From assembly GCF_000297055.2 (NCBI RefSeq), contig NC_022357.1:1-64000 (forward strand): DNA of 64,000 nt, in the 5' to 3' direction. The notes beneath the pieces were generated by a model that had not been told where the DNA came from, did no database searches, and worked only from the letters and a program-made list of their open reading frames with translations. A program made the translations under genes and the position numbers. Below are positions 12,537 through 21,093 of the stretch, one piece after another (the first letter of the stretch is position 1; every line of letters starts with the position of its first letter). This DNA comes from Sulfuricella denitrificans skB26. Its GTDB lineage: Bacteria > Pseudomonadota > Gammaproteobacteria > Burkholderiales > Sulfuricellaceae.

Positions 12537-13466
12537 ATGCGGTTGATTTTCGCCGGCACGCCGGAATTTTCGGCTGCCGCTCTGGCTGCGCTGATAGAAG
12601 CGGGGTATGACATTGCCCTGGTGTTGACTCAGCCAGACCGGCCTGCCGGACGCGGCATGAGGCTGACGCCCAGCCCGGTCAAGCAAATGGCCTTGCAGCA
12701 CGAATTAAGTGTACTGCAACCCGCGGCGCTGAAGGATGCCGAGGTACAGGCGCAGCTAGCGGCCGTTAACGCCGACGCGATGGTCGTTGCTGCCTATGGC
12801 TTGTTGCTGCCGCCGCCGGTGCTAACCATCCCCCGTCTCGGTTGCCTGAACATCCACGCCTCGTTGCTGCCACGCTGGCGCGGCGCGGCACCGATACAAC
12901 GAGCGATTCTGGCGGGCGATCCGGAAACTGGTATTACCATTATGCAGATGGATAGAGGGCTGGACACCGGCGGCATGCTGTTGCGAGCCGCACTGCCGAT
13001 CGCGGACGATGATACGGCGCAAACCCTGCATGACAAGTTAGCGGTTCTGGGCGCATCGAGTATCGTTTCCGCACTACAGCAGCTGGAGCACGGGACTTTG
13101 CATGCGCAACCCCAGGATGACAGTGCCGCAACGTATGCTGCGAAACTATCCAAAGCGGAAGGTTTGATCGATTGGCACAAAAGCGCTGCTGAACTTGCCC
13201 GCTCAGTACGTGCTTACAATGCTTTTCCGGTGGCGCAGGCCCGATTTCAGAGTGAAATCTGGCGCATCTGGCAGGCGCAGGTGGCTCAACGGAGTGAGGG
13301 TGCTCCCGGAGAGATACTGCAAGCGGACAAGGAGGGCATTCTGGTCCGATGCGGTGAAGGTGCTTTGCTGTTGAAAGAACTTCAGAAACCCGGCGGCAAG
13401 CGCTTGCCGGCGTCAAGTTTCCTGGTGGGAAATCCGGTGAAACCGGGTGACCGATTTGAAACTTGA
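12537..13466 (+). CDS. fmt: Methionyl-tRNA formyltransferase
   Basis: Transfers a formyl group from 10-formyl-THF to Met-tRNAfMet. The catalytic triad known from E. coli is visible as Asn105 and His107 in LNIHASLLPRWRGAAPIQ and Asp143 in DRGLDTGG. The N-terminal start MRLIFAGTPEFSAAALAAL and the C-terminal OB-fold extension (about 210-309) complete the usual 309-residue enzyme. It is tightly linked to def upstream. Confidence 0.97.
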   Translation: MRLIFAGTPEFSAAALAALIEAGYDIALVLTQPDRPAGRGMRLTPSPVKQMALQHELSVLQPAALKDAEVQAQLAAVNADAMVVAAYGLLLPPPVLTIPRLGCLNIHASLLPRWRGAAPIQRAILAGDPETGITIMQMDRGLDTGGMLLRAALPIADDDTAQTLHDKLAVLGASSIVSALQQLEHGTLHAQPQDDSAATYAAKLSKAEGLIDWHKSAAELARSVRAYNAFPVAQARFQSEIWRIWQAQVAQRSEGAPGEILQADKEGILVRCGEGALLLKELQKPGGKRLPASSFLVGNPVKPGDRFET

Positions 13467-13489
13467 ATTTTGATAACCAGTTCCTATCC

Positions 13490-13670
13490 ACAAATGCCTC
13501 ACCCGCTCTCCCCTATCCTCTCCCGTCTCGTCAGAGCGAGCCGCTTTGCAGCCGCTCTCGGCGGGGACACTCCTTGCGAGTGCAAACGGGGCTGTCCTCC
13601 TCTCAGCCTTCTTCCGGAGGGGTCACCCTCTCCTCAATCCTCTCCCGCCCGCGGGAGAGGAGGCAATCGA
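13490..13670. repeat. CTCTCCC-rich intergenic repeat with strong hairpin upstream of rsmB
   Basis: The 218-base gap between fmt and rsmB contains C-rich repeats. A block with CTCACCC, CTCTCCCC and CCTCTCCCG lies near 13498-13528, and a related one near 13624-13660. The second ends in a strong hairpin, CCTCTCCCGC (13639-13648) pairing with GCGGGAGAGG (13651-13660) across a 2-base loop. This looks like the dispersed CTCTCCCGCxxGCGGGAGAG intergenic repeats of proteobacteria. An open frame runs through it into rsmB but is not coding-like. Confidence 0.6.
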
Positions 13671-13684
13671 GAAGGGCGCTCGCT

Positions 13685-14956
13685 ATGATTGAATCACAGC
13701 GCCTCGCCAGTACGGCGGTTTCCCAGGTTCTGGCTGGGCGAAATCTCAACCAGGTTTTGCAAAGCTTGCTGCCCCGCCATTCTTTGCTCACCCCTCAGCA
13801 GCGAGCTGCCGCCCAGGATATGAGCTACGGCACACTACGCTTTTATGGTCAGTTGCGCTCCATTCTCGACTTGCTGTTGCAAAAGCCGATACAGGATGCT
13901 GCGGTGCGATCCCTCCTGCTGGTCGCGCTTTATCAGTTGCAATACAGCCGGTCGGCGGAACACGCCGTGGTGGATCATGCCGTCAGGGCTGCCGAGACCC
14001 TGAAAAAACCCTGGGCCAAGGGGTTGGTCAACGCGGTGTTGCGCAATTTCCTGCGCCAGCGTATCAGCTTGCTTGAACAGGCTGCGGCCAGCGAGGAAGG
14101 GCGTTACTCCCACCCGCAATGGTGGATAGAGAAGTTGCGTCGGCAGTATCCAGATGACTGGGCAACACAGCTGGAAATCAACAACCAGCACCCGCCGATG
14201 ACGTTGCGGGTGAATGCTCGAGTGACATCGACTGAAATCTATCTTGATTTGCTGCATCAACAGGGGATCGAAGGGCAGCAAGTCGGAGAAAATGCGATAT
14301 TGTTGGACCAACCAGTTTCAGTCGACAAGTTGCCGGGTTTTGGCGAAGGGGTGTCGTCAGTTCAGGATGCCGGGGCGCAGTTTGCGGCCAGGTTACTCGA
14401 TGTTGCCGACGGGATGCGGGTGCTGGACGCGTGCGCTGCGCCGGGAGGAAAGGCTGCGCACCTGCTGGAACTGGCTCGGATCGAATTGACCGCCCTGGAC
14501 TCGGATCCGGAGCGGTTGAAGAAAATTGAACAGACCTTGCAACGACTCAAGCTCGAAGCGCATTGTCTGACGGGAAATGCCGCCCGGCCTGATGAGTGGT
14601 GGGACGGCAAACCGTTTCAGCGTATTCTGGCCGATGTACCGTGCAGCGCATCAGGCGTAGTACGGCGTCATCCGGACATCAAGTGGCTGCGACGCGAAGT
14701 GGACATTACGGCCTTTGCCGCCCAGCAGGCTGAAATACTCGACGCGCTGTGGCGTGTCCTGGGTAGTGGTGGTAAATTGCTGTATGCCACCTGCTCGGTG
14801 TTTGCCGAGGAAAACCAACAACAAATCGCCCAATTTCTGGTGCGGCACGAGGATGCCCAATGCTTGCCACTTTCCCTGCCGGCCATGAAGGACGGGCAGT
14901 TAACGCCCAATCTCCAGCATGATGGGTTTTTTTATGCGTTATTGCTCAAAGCCTAA
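13685..14956 (+). CDS. rsmB: 16S rRNA (cytosine(967)-C(5))-methyltransferase RsmB
   Basis: Methylates C967 of 16S rRNA. An N-terminal NusB-like helical domain (LLPRHSLLTPQQRAAAQDMSYG, then HAVVDHAVR) precedes the SAM-binding core with DACAAPGGKAAHLLEL. The two cysteines of the m5C mechanism are Cys320 in DVPCSASGVVRRHPD and Cys370 in YATCSVF. I start at the ATG at 13685, preceded by AGAAGGG, because MIESQRLASTAVSQVL matches the family start; the frame stays open back to 13463 through a repeat-rich non-coding stretch. The result is 423 residues, against 429 in E. coli. Confidence 0.95.
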   Translation: MIESQRLASTAVSQVLAGRNLNQVLQSLLPRHSLLTPQQRAAAQDMSYGTLRFYGQLRSILDLLLQKPIQDAAVRSLLLVALYQLQYSRSAEHAVVDHAVRAAETLKKPWAKGLVNAVLRNFLRQRISLLEQAAASEEGRYSHPQWWIEKLRRQYPDDWATQLEINNQHPPMTLRVNARVTSTEIYLDLLHQQGIEGQQVGENAILLDQPVSVDKLPGFGEGVSSVQDAGAQFAARLLDVADGMRVLDACAAPGGKAAHLLELARIELTALDSDPERLKKIEQTLQRLKLEAHCLTGNAARPDEWWDGKPFQRILADVPCSASGVVRRHPDIKWLRREVDITAFAAQQAEILDALWRVLGSGGKLLYATCSVFAEENQQQIAQFLVRHEDAQCLPLSLPAMKDGQLTPNLQHDGFFYALLLKA

Positions 14957-15617
14957 GCGGTTTGACTCTGCCAGAGCTTTCCTTCTGGGCGTGCTCCTAG
15001 CGTCATCCTTGATTGCCAAGGCGGATGGCATTGAGGTTAAATCCGCCGAGCTGGCGGTGGTGGACGAAGCCTTGGTGCTGAAAGCGAACCTGGAAATCGG
15101 TCTTAGCCCGGCGCTCGAAGATGCTCTGAACAAGGGGGTCCCACTCAACTTTATCGCCGAATTTGAACTCAAGAAGCCGCGCTGGTACTGGCTGGATGAA
15201 GTCATGGTCACGGCGCAGCAACATATCCGTTTGAGCTACCATGCCCTGACGCGGCAATTTCAGCTTACCAATAACGCCAAATACCAGAATTTTTCCTCCT
15301 TGAACGAAGCCCTTTCCGAACTTGGACGTCTTCAGGAATGGCGTGTCGCTGAAAAAACGCTGGTAGCGGAGAGGCCGCTGGTAACCAGCAAGCCTCTGGC
15401 GGTGGACAAGGCGCTGGTGGATGGCAAACCTTTAGCTGAGGGCAAAACGCCGCTGCCGGATAAATCGCCACTGTTGAAAAAACGGGATGGTTATCTAGCG
15501 GGTCTGCGAATGAAGCTGGATCTGACTCAGCTGCCCAAACCTTTGCAGGTGAATGCACTGACGTCAAAAGACTGGAATCTGGATTCGGAATGGCATCGCT
15601 GGAATGTAAATCCTTGA
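14934..15617 (+). CDS. DUF4390 exported protein with repeat-expanded segment
   Basis: Belongs to the DUF4390 family, commonly encoded between rsmB and ntrY in betaproteobacteria; the function is unknown. The ATG at 14934 gives a basic start (MRYCSKPKR) then a hydrophobic stretch, a plausible signal peptide; ATGs at 14919 and 14922 are alternatives. All overlap the rsmB end. The family body includes ELKKPRWYWLDE and LSYHALTRQFQL. Between ALSELGRLQEWRVA and GYLAGLRMKLDLTQLPKPLQ lies an unusual segment of seven six-residue units (for example SKPLAV, DKALVD, GKPLAE) encoded by an 18-bp tandem repeat. Most family members should have a short loop there; this is my inference. Confidence 0.85.
   Translation: MRYCSKPKRFDSARAFLLGVLLASSLIAKADGIEVKSAELAVVDEALVLKANLEIGLSPALEDALNKGVPLNFIAEFELKKPRWYWLDEVMVTAQQHIRLSYHALTRQFQLTNNAKYQNFSSLNEALSELGRLQEWRVAEKTLVAERPLVTSKPLAVDKALVDGKPLAEGKTPLPDKSPLLKKRDGYLAGLRMKLDLTQLPKPLQVNALTSKDWNLDSEWHRWNVNP
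15351..15476 (+). repeat. 18-bp in-frame tandem repeat inside DUF4390 gene
   Basis: Seven diverged 18-base units, read in frame as EKTLVA, ERPLVT, SKPLAV, DKALVD, GKPLAE, GKTPLP and DKSPLL. Each unit has Lys or Arg at position 2 and is rich in Pro/Leu. The register is constant, so unit gain or loss keeps the frame. Confidence 0.8.
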
Positions 15618-15642
15618 TGTTGGCAGCCACAGGGCGGAAGCA

Positions 15643-17769
15643 ATGAAATACGTCCTCTATCTGTGCGTCGGCCTCGGTGCCGTTGCGCTGTACATGCTCT
15701 CAAGCGCCAGCGGCAACGCGGCGGCATTTTCCCAGTATTACACTTTGTTGCTGGGCCTTAACGGTGTGCTAGCGGTGTGTTTGCTGTCCCTGGTTCTTTA
15801 TCAGTTGTGGAATCTGCGGCGCAAACTCAAGGCTCGGGTATTCGGTTCGAAGCTGACTTTAAGGCTACTCCTGATGTTTGTTTTGATGGCGGTGCTTCCC
15901 GGCGTACTGGTGTATGGGGTTTCGGTACAATTTTTAAGCAAGAGCATCGAGACCTGGTTCGACGTGCGCGTGGACAATGCTCTGGAGGGCGGTTTGAGTC
16001 TGGGCCGCAGCGCGCTAGACAACCTGTTGCGCGACCTCAATAAAAAAGGGGAATACATGTCGCTGGCGCTGGCGGATCAGCCGGTCGGCGGCGAACCTTT
16101 GACGTTGCTTAACAATTTGCGTGAACAGGCCGGCGTGCAAGAAGCGACGCTATTCAGTTCCCGTGGCTTGCTCATCGCTTTTTCCGGCAGTGAGCGCGCG
16201 GGCCTGCAACCTGATCGCCCTGCGCCTTCGTTGTTGCGCCAGGCGCGCCAGCAGCAGCCTTACGCCGCAATCGAGTCGATTCCTGGAAAAGGCTTGTATT
16301 TGCGCGTGGTTGTTCCGGTCAATGTGCTGGGCCTGAATGAAAATATTCGGGTATTACAACTGTTCCAGCCCGTTCCGGAACGGTTGGCCAAGGATGCAGA
16401 GACGGTGCAGGAGGTATACCGTGATTACCAGGAGCTTTCCGTATCGCGGCTGGGAATGAAGCGGGTGTATGGCCTTACCCTGACGCTGGCTTTGCTGCTG
16501 GCATTGCTTTCCTCGATTGCTTTGGCTTTCTTGTTGAGCGCGCGTCTTTCGGCGCCGCTCGGCTTGCTGGCGAAGGGGACTCAGGCCGTCGCCTCGGGAG
16601 ATTTCAGTATCATGCCGACGGTGCATAGCCGGGACGAGTTGGGTTCCCTGATGCAGTCGTTCAACGACATGACCCGGCAACTGGCGGAGGCGCGCGCGGT
16701 GGTCGAGCTCAACCAGCGTCAGCTGGAGACGGCGAAAGCTTACCTGGAAAGTCTCCTGGCGCACTTGTCGAGCGGAGTGCTGGCATTTGATGAAAATCTC
16801 AGCCTCAAGACCATGAACCCTGCCGCCGCGGAAATCCTGGGTGTGGATTTGTCCGTCCTGAGCAAGCGCCGGTTCTACAAGTGGGCGCTTAATGACGAAT
16901 CATTGAAGGCACTCGTTGTGGCAGTCGAAGGTCTCTTCCGACACAATGAAGAAAAAGAATGGCAAACCCAGATGGAATATGCCGGCAAGAACGGCAATCA
17001 GGTATTGCTGGTGCGTGGCACACGATTGCCGGCGGCTGTGGGTAATGACTTCATCGTGGTCTTTGACGATATTACTCATTTGCTCCAGGCCCAGCGCGAT
17101 GCGGCTTGGGGCGAGGTGGCGCGCCGCCTGGCGCATGAAATCAAGAATCCGCTCACACCGATTCAGCTTTCGGCCGAGCGACTCGAACACAAGCTTGCGA
17201 GCAAACTCAGCGCGCCGGATGCCGAGGTGCTGAAGCGGGCGACGCAAACCATCGTCAACCAGGTAACGGCGTTAAAGAGTATGGTAAACGCTTTTGGCGA
17301 ATACGCCCGCGCGCCCAGCCTGAACCTGGAGGCGGTGGACCTCAATCAGCTGGTATACGAAATCCTGGCATTGTACGAGCACTCCGATGCACAAATTTCG
17401 ACCCGTCTCGCACCGGTGTTGCCGCTGGTAACAGGGGATCCGACTCTGTTACGCCAGGTGGTGCATAACTTGCTGCAAAATGCTCAGGATGCCCTGGCCG
17501 AAACGGAAGGACCTCAAATCACGGTGGAAACCGCCGTGGAAGAAAACGCGGTCAGGTTGACCGTCCGGGATAACGGTTGCGGTTTTCCCGAAGCGCTCAT
17601 GGCGCGATTGTTCGAACCTTATGTCACGACCAAGCCTAAAGGTACCGGATTGGGATTGGCTGTTGTCAAAAAGATCATCGAGGAGCATCACGGCAAGATG
17701 AAAATCGAAAATCTACAGCCCCACGGGGCAAGCATTTGCATTTATTTGCCCTGCGAGAAAGCGGTTTAA
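15643..17769 (+). CDS. ntrY: Sensor histidine kinase NtrY
   Basis: Membrane-bound histidine kinase of the NtrY/NtrX pair, linked in other bacteria to nitrogen, redox or envelope signals. N-terminal hydrophobic segments (about residues 1-75) and a further membrane span near 280-300 bracket an extracytoplasmic region. Then come HAMP (SARLSAPLGLLAKGTQAVASG), a PAS-like region (about 370-480), the phosphoacceptor H-box HEIKNPLTPIQL with His498, and the ATPase N, G1 and G2 boxes (NLLQNAQDAL, DNGCGF, GTGLGLAVVKKI). The 708-residue length is typical. A GGGCGGAAG site precedes the ATG. ntrX begins immediately after the stop codon. Confidence 0.93.
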   Translation: MKYVLYLCVGLGAVALYMLSSASGNAAAFSQYYTLLLGLNGVLAVCLLSLVLYQLWNLRRKLKARVFGSKLTLRLLLMFVLMAVLPGVLVYGVSVQFLSKSIETWFDVRVDNALEGGLSLGRSALDNLLRDLNKKGEYMSLALADQPVGGEPLTLLNNLREQAGVQEATLFSSRGLLIAFSGSERAGLQPDRPAPSLLRQARQQQPYAAIESIPGKGLYLRVVVPVNVLGLNENIRVLQLFQPVPERLAKDAETVQEVYRDYQELSVSRLGMKRVYGLTLTLALLLALLSSIALAFLLSARLSAPLGLLAKGTQAVASGDFSIMPTVHSRDELGSLMQSFNDMTRQLAEARAVVELNQRQLETAKAYLESLLAHLSSGVLAFDENLSLKTMNPAAAEILGVDLSVLSKRRFYKWALNDESLKALVVAVEGLFRHNEEKEWQTQMEYAGKNGNQVLLVRGTRLPAAVGNDFIVVFDDITHLLQAQRDAAWGEVARRLAHEIKNPLTPIQLSAERLEHKLASKLSAPDAEVLKRATQTIVNQVTALKSMVNAFGEYARAPSLNLEAVDLNQLVYEILALYEHSDAQISTRLAPVLPLVTGDPTLLRQVVHNLLQNAQDALAETEGPQITVETAVEENAVRLTVRDNGCGFPEALMARLFEPYVTTKPKGTGLGLAVVKKIIEEHHGKMKIENLQPHGASICIYLPCEKAV

Positions 17770-19044
17770 ATGGCAGCCAATGAAATACTGGTGGTGGACG
17801 ATGAGGTTGGCATCCGCGAGCTGCTGAGGGAAATTTTGCATGACGAAGGTTATATTGTCGCGCTGGCGGAGAATGCCGGTGCGGCACGCCTTTATCGCAG
17901 CCAGAAACGCCCGGATCTGGTGCTGCTCGACATCTGGATGCCAGACACCGACGGTATCACGCTGCTTAAGGAGTGGGAAAGCAACGGGCTGTTGACTATG
18001 CCGGTGATCATGATGTCCGGCCATGGCACCATTGATACTGCGGTGGAGGCAACGCGTGTCGGTGCCGCGGACTTTCTGGAAAAGCCTATCGCCCTGCAAA
18101 AGCTGCTCAGCACCGTAGAGCGCGCGCTCAAGAAAAGTGAGCCGCTACCGTGCAATGGAGAGGCGCTGGCCGGCCTGGGTACGGGTACCGCCGTCAGCGA
18201 ATTGAAGGTACGCCTGGCGCAGGTGGCCAATCAGATAACCCCCCTGCTGTTGACCGGGGAAGCCGGCGCCGGCATGGAGTTGTGCGCGCGCTACCTGCAC
18301 CGACTGAACACCCCCTGGGTTGCGCCGGAAACCCTGGCCGTTCTGGCAGATGACCCGATGAGCCTGCTGGAAAAGGCGCGCGATGGCGTGCTCTACCTGG
18401 ATGAGATCGGAAATTTAGGCAAGCTGGAACAGAAGGGCCTCGCGCTGATCCTGAACAAGCTGGAAAAGTATGGCGTGCGCCTCGTGTGCGCTACGTCCAT
18501 GCCACTCCACCAGTTGGTCGATGAGGGGGTGTTCGATGTTCGGCTGTTTCAGGCGATCAATGGCTTGGCGCTGGCGGTGCCCAGCCTGCGCGAACACAGC
18601 GAAGATGTTCCAGATCTCGCCAGGCAAGCGCTGGCGCGACTGATCGAAACCGGGCAATCGGCCCCGCGCCATTTCAGTGCCGCTGCGTTGAATCTTCTGC
18701 GCGATGAAAACTGGCCCGGCAATTTGCCTCAGCTGGGCAACGCGGTGAAAACACTGGCGCTAACAGCCCTTTCTAAAGAGATTACTGCTGAGGACGTCAG
18801 CCGCGTGCTGGGGCAATTTGCTCCCGCCGTTCCATCCTCAGCGTCCCAGTACACCTTACCCCTTGATCAGCCGTTACGCGAAGCGCGTGACGAGTTCGAA
18901 CGAATTTATTTCGAGCATCAGCTCAAGAAGGTCGGCGGCAACATGAGCCGTTTGGCGGAAAGCGTCGGGCTGGAGCGTACCCATCTCTACCGAAAATTGA
19001 AACAACTCGGCATAGTCGTAGGCAAGGGAGAAATCGGGAGCTGA
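17770..19044 (+). CDS. ntrX: NtrX-type response regulator with degenerate sigma-54 ATPase domain
   Basis: Partner of NtrY. The receiver domain is intact: DD at 10-11, phosphoacceptor Asp54 in LLDIWMPD, and Lys105. The C-terminal Fis-type helix-turn-helix is also present (GGNMSRLAESVGLERTHLYRKL). The central AAA+ domain is abnormal. Walker A reads GEAGAGME (163-170), with Met where Lys should be. The GAFTGA loop that contacts sigma-54 is absent, with only about 40 residues between Walker A and Walker B (YLDEIG near 209). The arginine-finger motif is changed to FDVRLFQAIN. I infer that it cannot hydrolyse ATP or activate sigma-54 and instead acts as a DNA-binding phospho-switch. Length 424 residues. 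Confidence 0.9.
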   Translation: MAANEILVVDDEVGIRELLREILHDEGYIVALAENAGAARLYRSQKRPDLVLLDIWMPDTDGITLLKEWESNGLLTMPVIMMSGHGTIDTAVEATRVGAADFLEKPIALQKLLSTVERALKKSEPLPCNGEALAGLGTGTAVSELKVRLAQVANQITPLLLTGEAGAGMELCARYLHRLNTPWVAPETLAVLADDPMSLLEKARDGVLYLDEIGNLGKLEQKGLALILNKLEKYGVRLVCATSMPLHQLVDEGVFDVRLFQAINGLALAVPSLREHSEDVPDLARQALARLIETGQSAPRHFSAAALNLLRDENWPGNLPQLGNAVKTLALTALSKEITAEDVSRVLGQFAPAVPSSASQYTLPLDQPLREARDEFERIYFEHQLKKVGGNMSRLAESVGLERTHLYRKLKQLGIVVGKGEIGS

Positions 19045-19159
19045 CGAGCCTTTTCCTGCCGGCAAATGGTTTAAGCCGAGCAAAAAAAGGAATAGAATGG
19101 CGCTCCTTGGAAAGCGGCGAAGCAAGCTGCGACAGCTGGCGGTATATAAATAGCAAGCC

Positions 19160-21070
19160 ATGAGTACAACCGAAAAAAATTCCGACCACGCCTCAACGGG
19201 CACAAGCGGCAAGAGCAAATCCTCCGGACTGATGCTTGCCGCTATCGGCGTGGTATTCGGGGACATCGGCACCAGCCCGCTTTACACCCTGAAAGAAGTG
19301 TTTCACGGCTCTCACGGCATTGCAACCAGCCATGATAATGTGCTCGGCGCGCTTTCACTGGTGCTTTGGGCGCTGCTGATCGTGGTTTCGCTCAAGTACG
19401 TGATTTTCATCATGCGCGCGGACAACAATGGCGAGGGCGGAATTATGGCGCTGCTGGCGTTGACGCTTAAAAGCTCGCCCGGCGACACGCGCAGCCGCTG
19501 GTTGCTGATGACGATGGGGATTTTCGGCGCTGCGCTGTTTTACGGCGATGGTGTGATTACTCCGGCGATCTCGGTGTTGTCCGCCGTAGAGGGGCTGAAA
19601 ATCGCCACCCCCGCGCTTGAGCCCTACGTTATTCCGATTACTCTGATTGTGCTGGCAGGATTGTTTCTTTTTCAGCGCAAGGGTACCGCCAGCGTGGGCG
19701 CGCTGTTCGGGCCGGTGATGATCGTCTGGTTTGCCACCCTGGCGTTGCTTGGCATCATCAATATCTTCGAATATCCAGCGGTATTGCAGGCGGTGAACCC
19801 GTTCCACGGTTTCAATTTCTTCGTTGAACACCAGTGGTATGGCTTTCTGGCCTTGGGCGCGGTGGTGCTGGCGGTAACCGGAGGCGAGGCGCTCTACGCT
19901 GACATGGGCCATTTTGGCCGCATGCCGATCAAGACGGCATGGTTCTTCTTCGTGCTGCCAGCGCTGCTGCTCAACTACTTCGGTCAGGGTGCGCTGATGA
20001 TCCACAACCCTGCGGCGGTGGAAAACCCGTTTTACATGCTTGCACCGCCGTGGGCGCTTTATCCGATGGTGGCTCTGGCCACCCTGGCCACAGTGATCGC
20101 TTCTCAGGCCGTGATTTCGGGCGCCTTTTCCGTCACTCGCCAGGCAATACAGCTGGGCTACTGCCCGCGGCTGGAAGTGAGGCACACGTCTGAGCGGGAA
20201 ATCGGCCAGGTCTATCTGCCGGCAATCAATTGGGCTCTGCTCGTGGCAATCGTCGCGCTGGTGCTGGGGTTCCGTTCCTCCAGCAACCTCGCTGCCGCTT
20301 ATGGCATTGCGGTCACTGGCACGATGGCGATCGATACCATCCTGGCCGTGGTGGTAGCGCGTGCGATGTGGGGTTGGGGCTGGGCGACGTGTGTAGCGGT
20401 AGCCGCCTTTTTCCTGTTCATCGACCTGTCCTTCTTCAGCGCTAATGCCATGAAGATTCCACAGGGAGGGTGGTTTCCCCTGGTAGTCGGAATCGCGGTA
20501 TTCACCCTGCTTTCCACCTGGAAGCGGGGGCGGGCTTTGCTGTTCGACAGGCTACGGGATGGCGCGATTGCACTGGATCCTTTCCTTGCCGGAATTGCCG
20601 CTCATCCGCCACTACGCGTGCCCGGCACGGCGGTTTTCCTTACGGCCAATCTCGATGGTGTGCCCCATGCCATGCTGCATAATCTGATCCATAACAAAGT
20701 GTTGCACGAACGGGTGGTGCTGCTGACAGTCATCACTGAAGACGTGCCGCATGTGCCGGAAATTGATCATGCCGAGGTGCAGCCGCTGGGTAACAATTTT
20801 TATCGGATTATCGTGCGCTACGGCTTTAAGGACGAGCCAGACATTCCTGAAACACTGACGCAATGTACGGGATGTGGATTGGAGTTTCAGATGATGGAAA
20901 CCTCTTTTTTCATCAGCCGGGAAACCCTGATCGCAACAATTGCGCCGGGCATGGCATTGTGGCGGGAAAAGGTGTTCATCAGCATGGCTCGCAACGCCGG
21001 CAGTGTCTCTGCCTACTTCAAGATTCCGACCAATCGGGTGGTGGAGCTGGGGACGCAGATCGAGCTGTGA
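19160..21070 (+). CDS. kup: Potassium uptake protein Kup
   Basis: Proton-coupled K+ uptake system of the KUP/HAK/KT family in the inner membrane. The signature start of the transport domain is visible (LAAIGVVFGDIGTSPLYTLKE), along with DNNGEGGIMALLALTL, MGIFGAALFYGDGVITPAISVLSAVEGL and GGEALYADMGHFG. About 12 membrane spans fill residues 20-460; a cytosolic C-terminal part follows. The length of 636 residues is standard. The gene is unlinked to its neighbours in function. A 115-base gap separates it from ntrX. Confidence 0.96.
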   Translation: MSTTEKNSDHASTGTSGKSKSSGLMLAAIGVVFGDIGTSPLYTLKEVFHGSHGIATSHDNVLGALSLVLWALLIVVSLKYVIFIMRADNNGEGGIMALLALTLKSSPGDTRSRWLLMTMGIFGAALFYGDGVITPAISVLSAVEGLKIATPALEPYVIPITLIVLAGLFLFQRKGTASVGALFGPVMIVWFATLALLGIINIFEYPAVLQAVNPFHGFNFFVEHQWYGFLALGAVVLAVTGGEALYADMGHFGRMPIKTAWFFFVLPALLLNYFGQGALMIHNPAAVENPFYMLAPPWALYPMVALATLATVIASQAVISGAFSVTRQAIQLGYCPRLEVRHTSEREIGQVYLPAINWALLVAIVALVLGFRSSSNLAAAYGIAVTGTMAIDTILAVVVARAMWGWGWATCVAVAAFFLFIDLSFFSANAMKIPQGGWFPLVVGIAVFTLLSTWKRGRALLFDRLRDGAIALDPFLAGIAAHPPLRVPGTAVFLTANLDGVPHAMLHNLIHNKVLHERVVLLTVITEDVPHVPEIDHAEVQPLGNNFYRIIVRYGFKDEPDIPETLTQCTGCGLEFQMMETSFFISRETLIATIAPGMALWREKVFISMARNAGSVSAYFKIPTNRVVELGTQIEL

Positions 21071-21093
21071 CGCGGCTTTGCCTTTATTTTAGC

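Noticed and set aside
13463-13684. N-terminal extension of RsmB
   Set aside because: The extra 74 residues come from C-rich repeats and match no RsmB; the ATG at 13685 has a ribosome site and the family start.
19355-20185. Minus-strand frame of 276 codons, rich in His/Arg/Gln
   Set aside because: Mirror frame of kup; the composition reflects complementary codons of a membrane protein.
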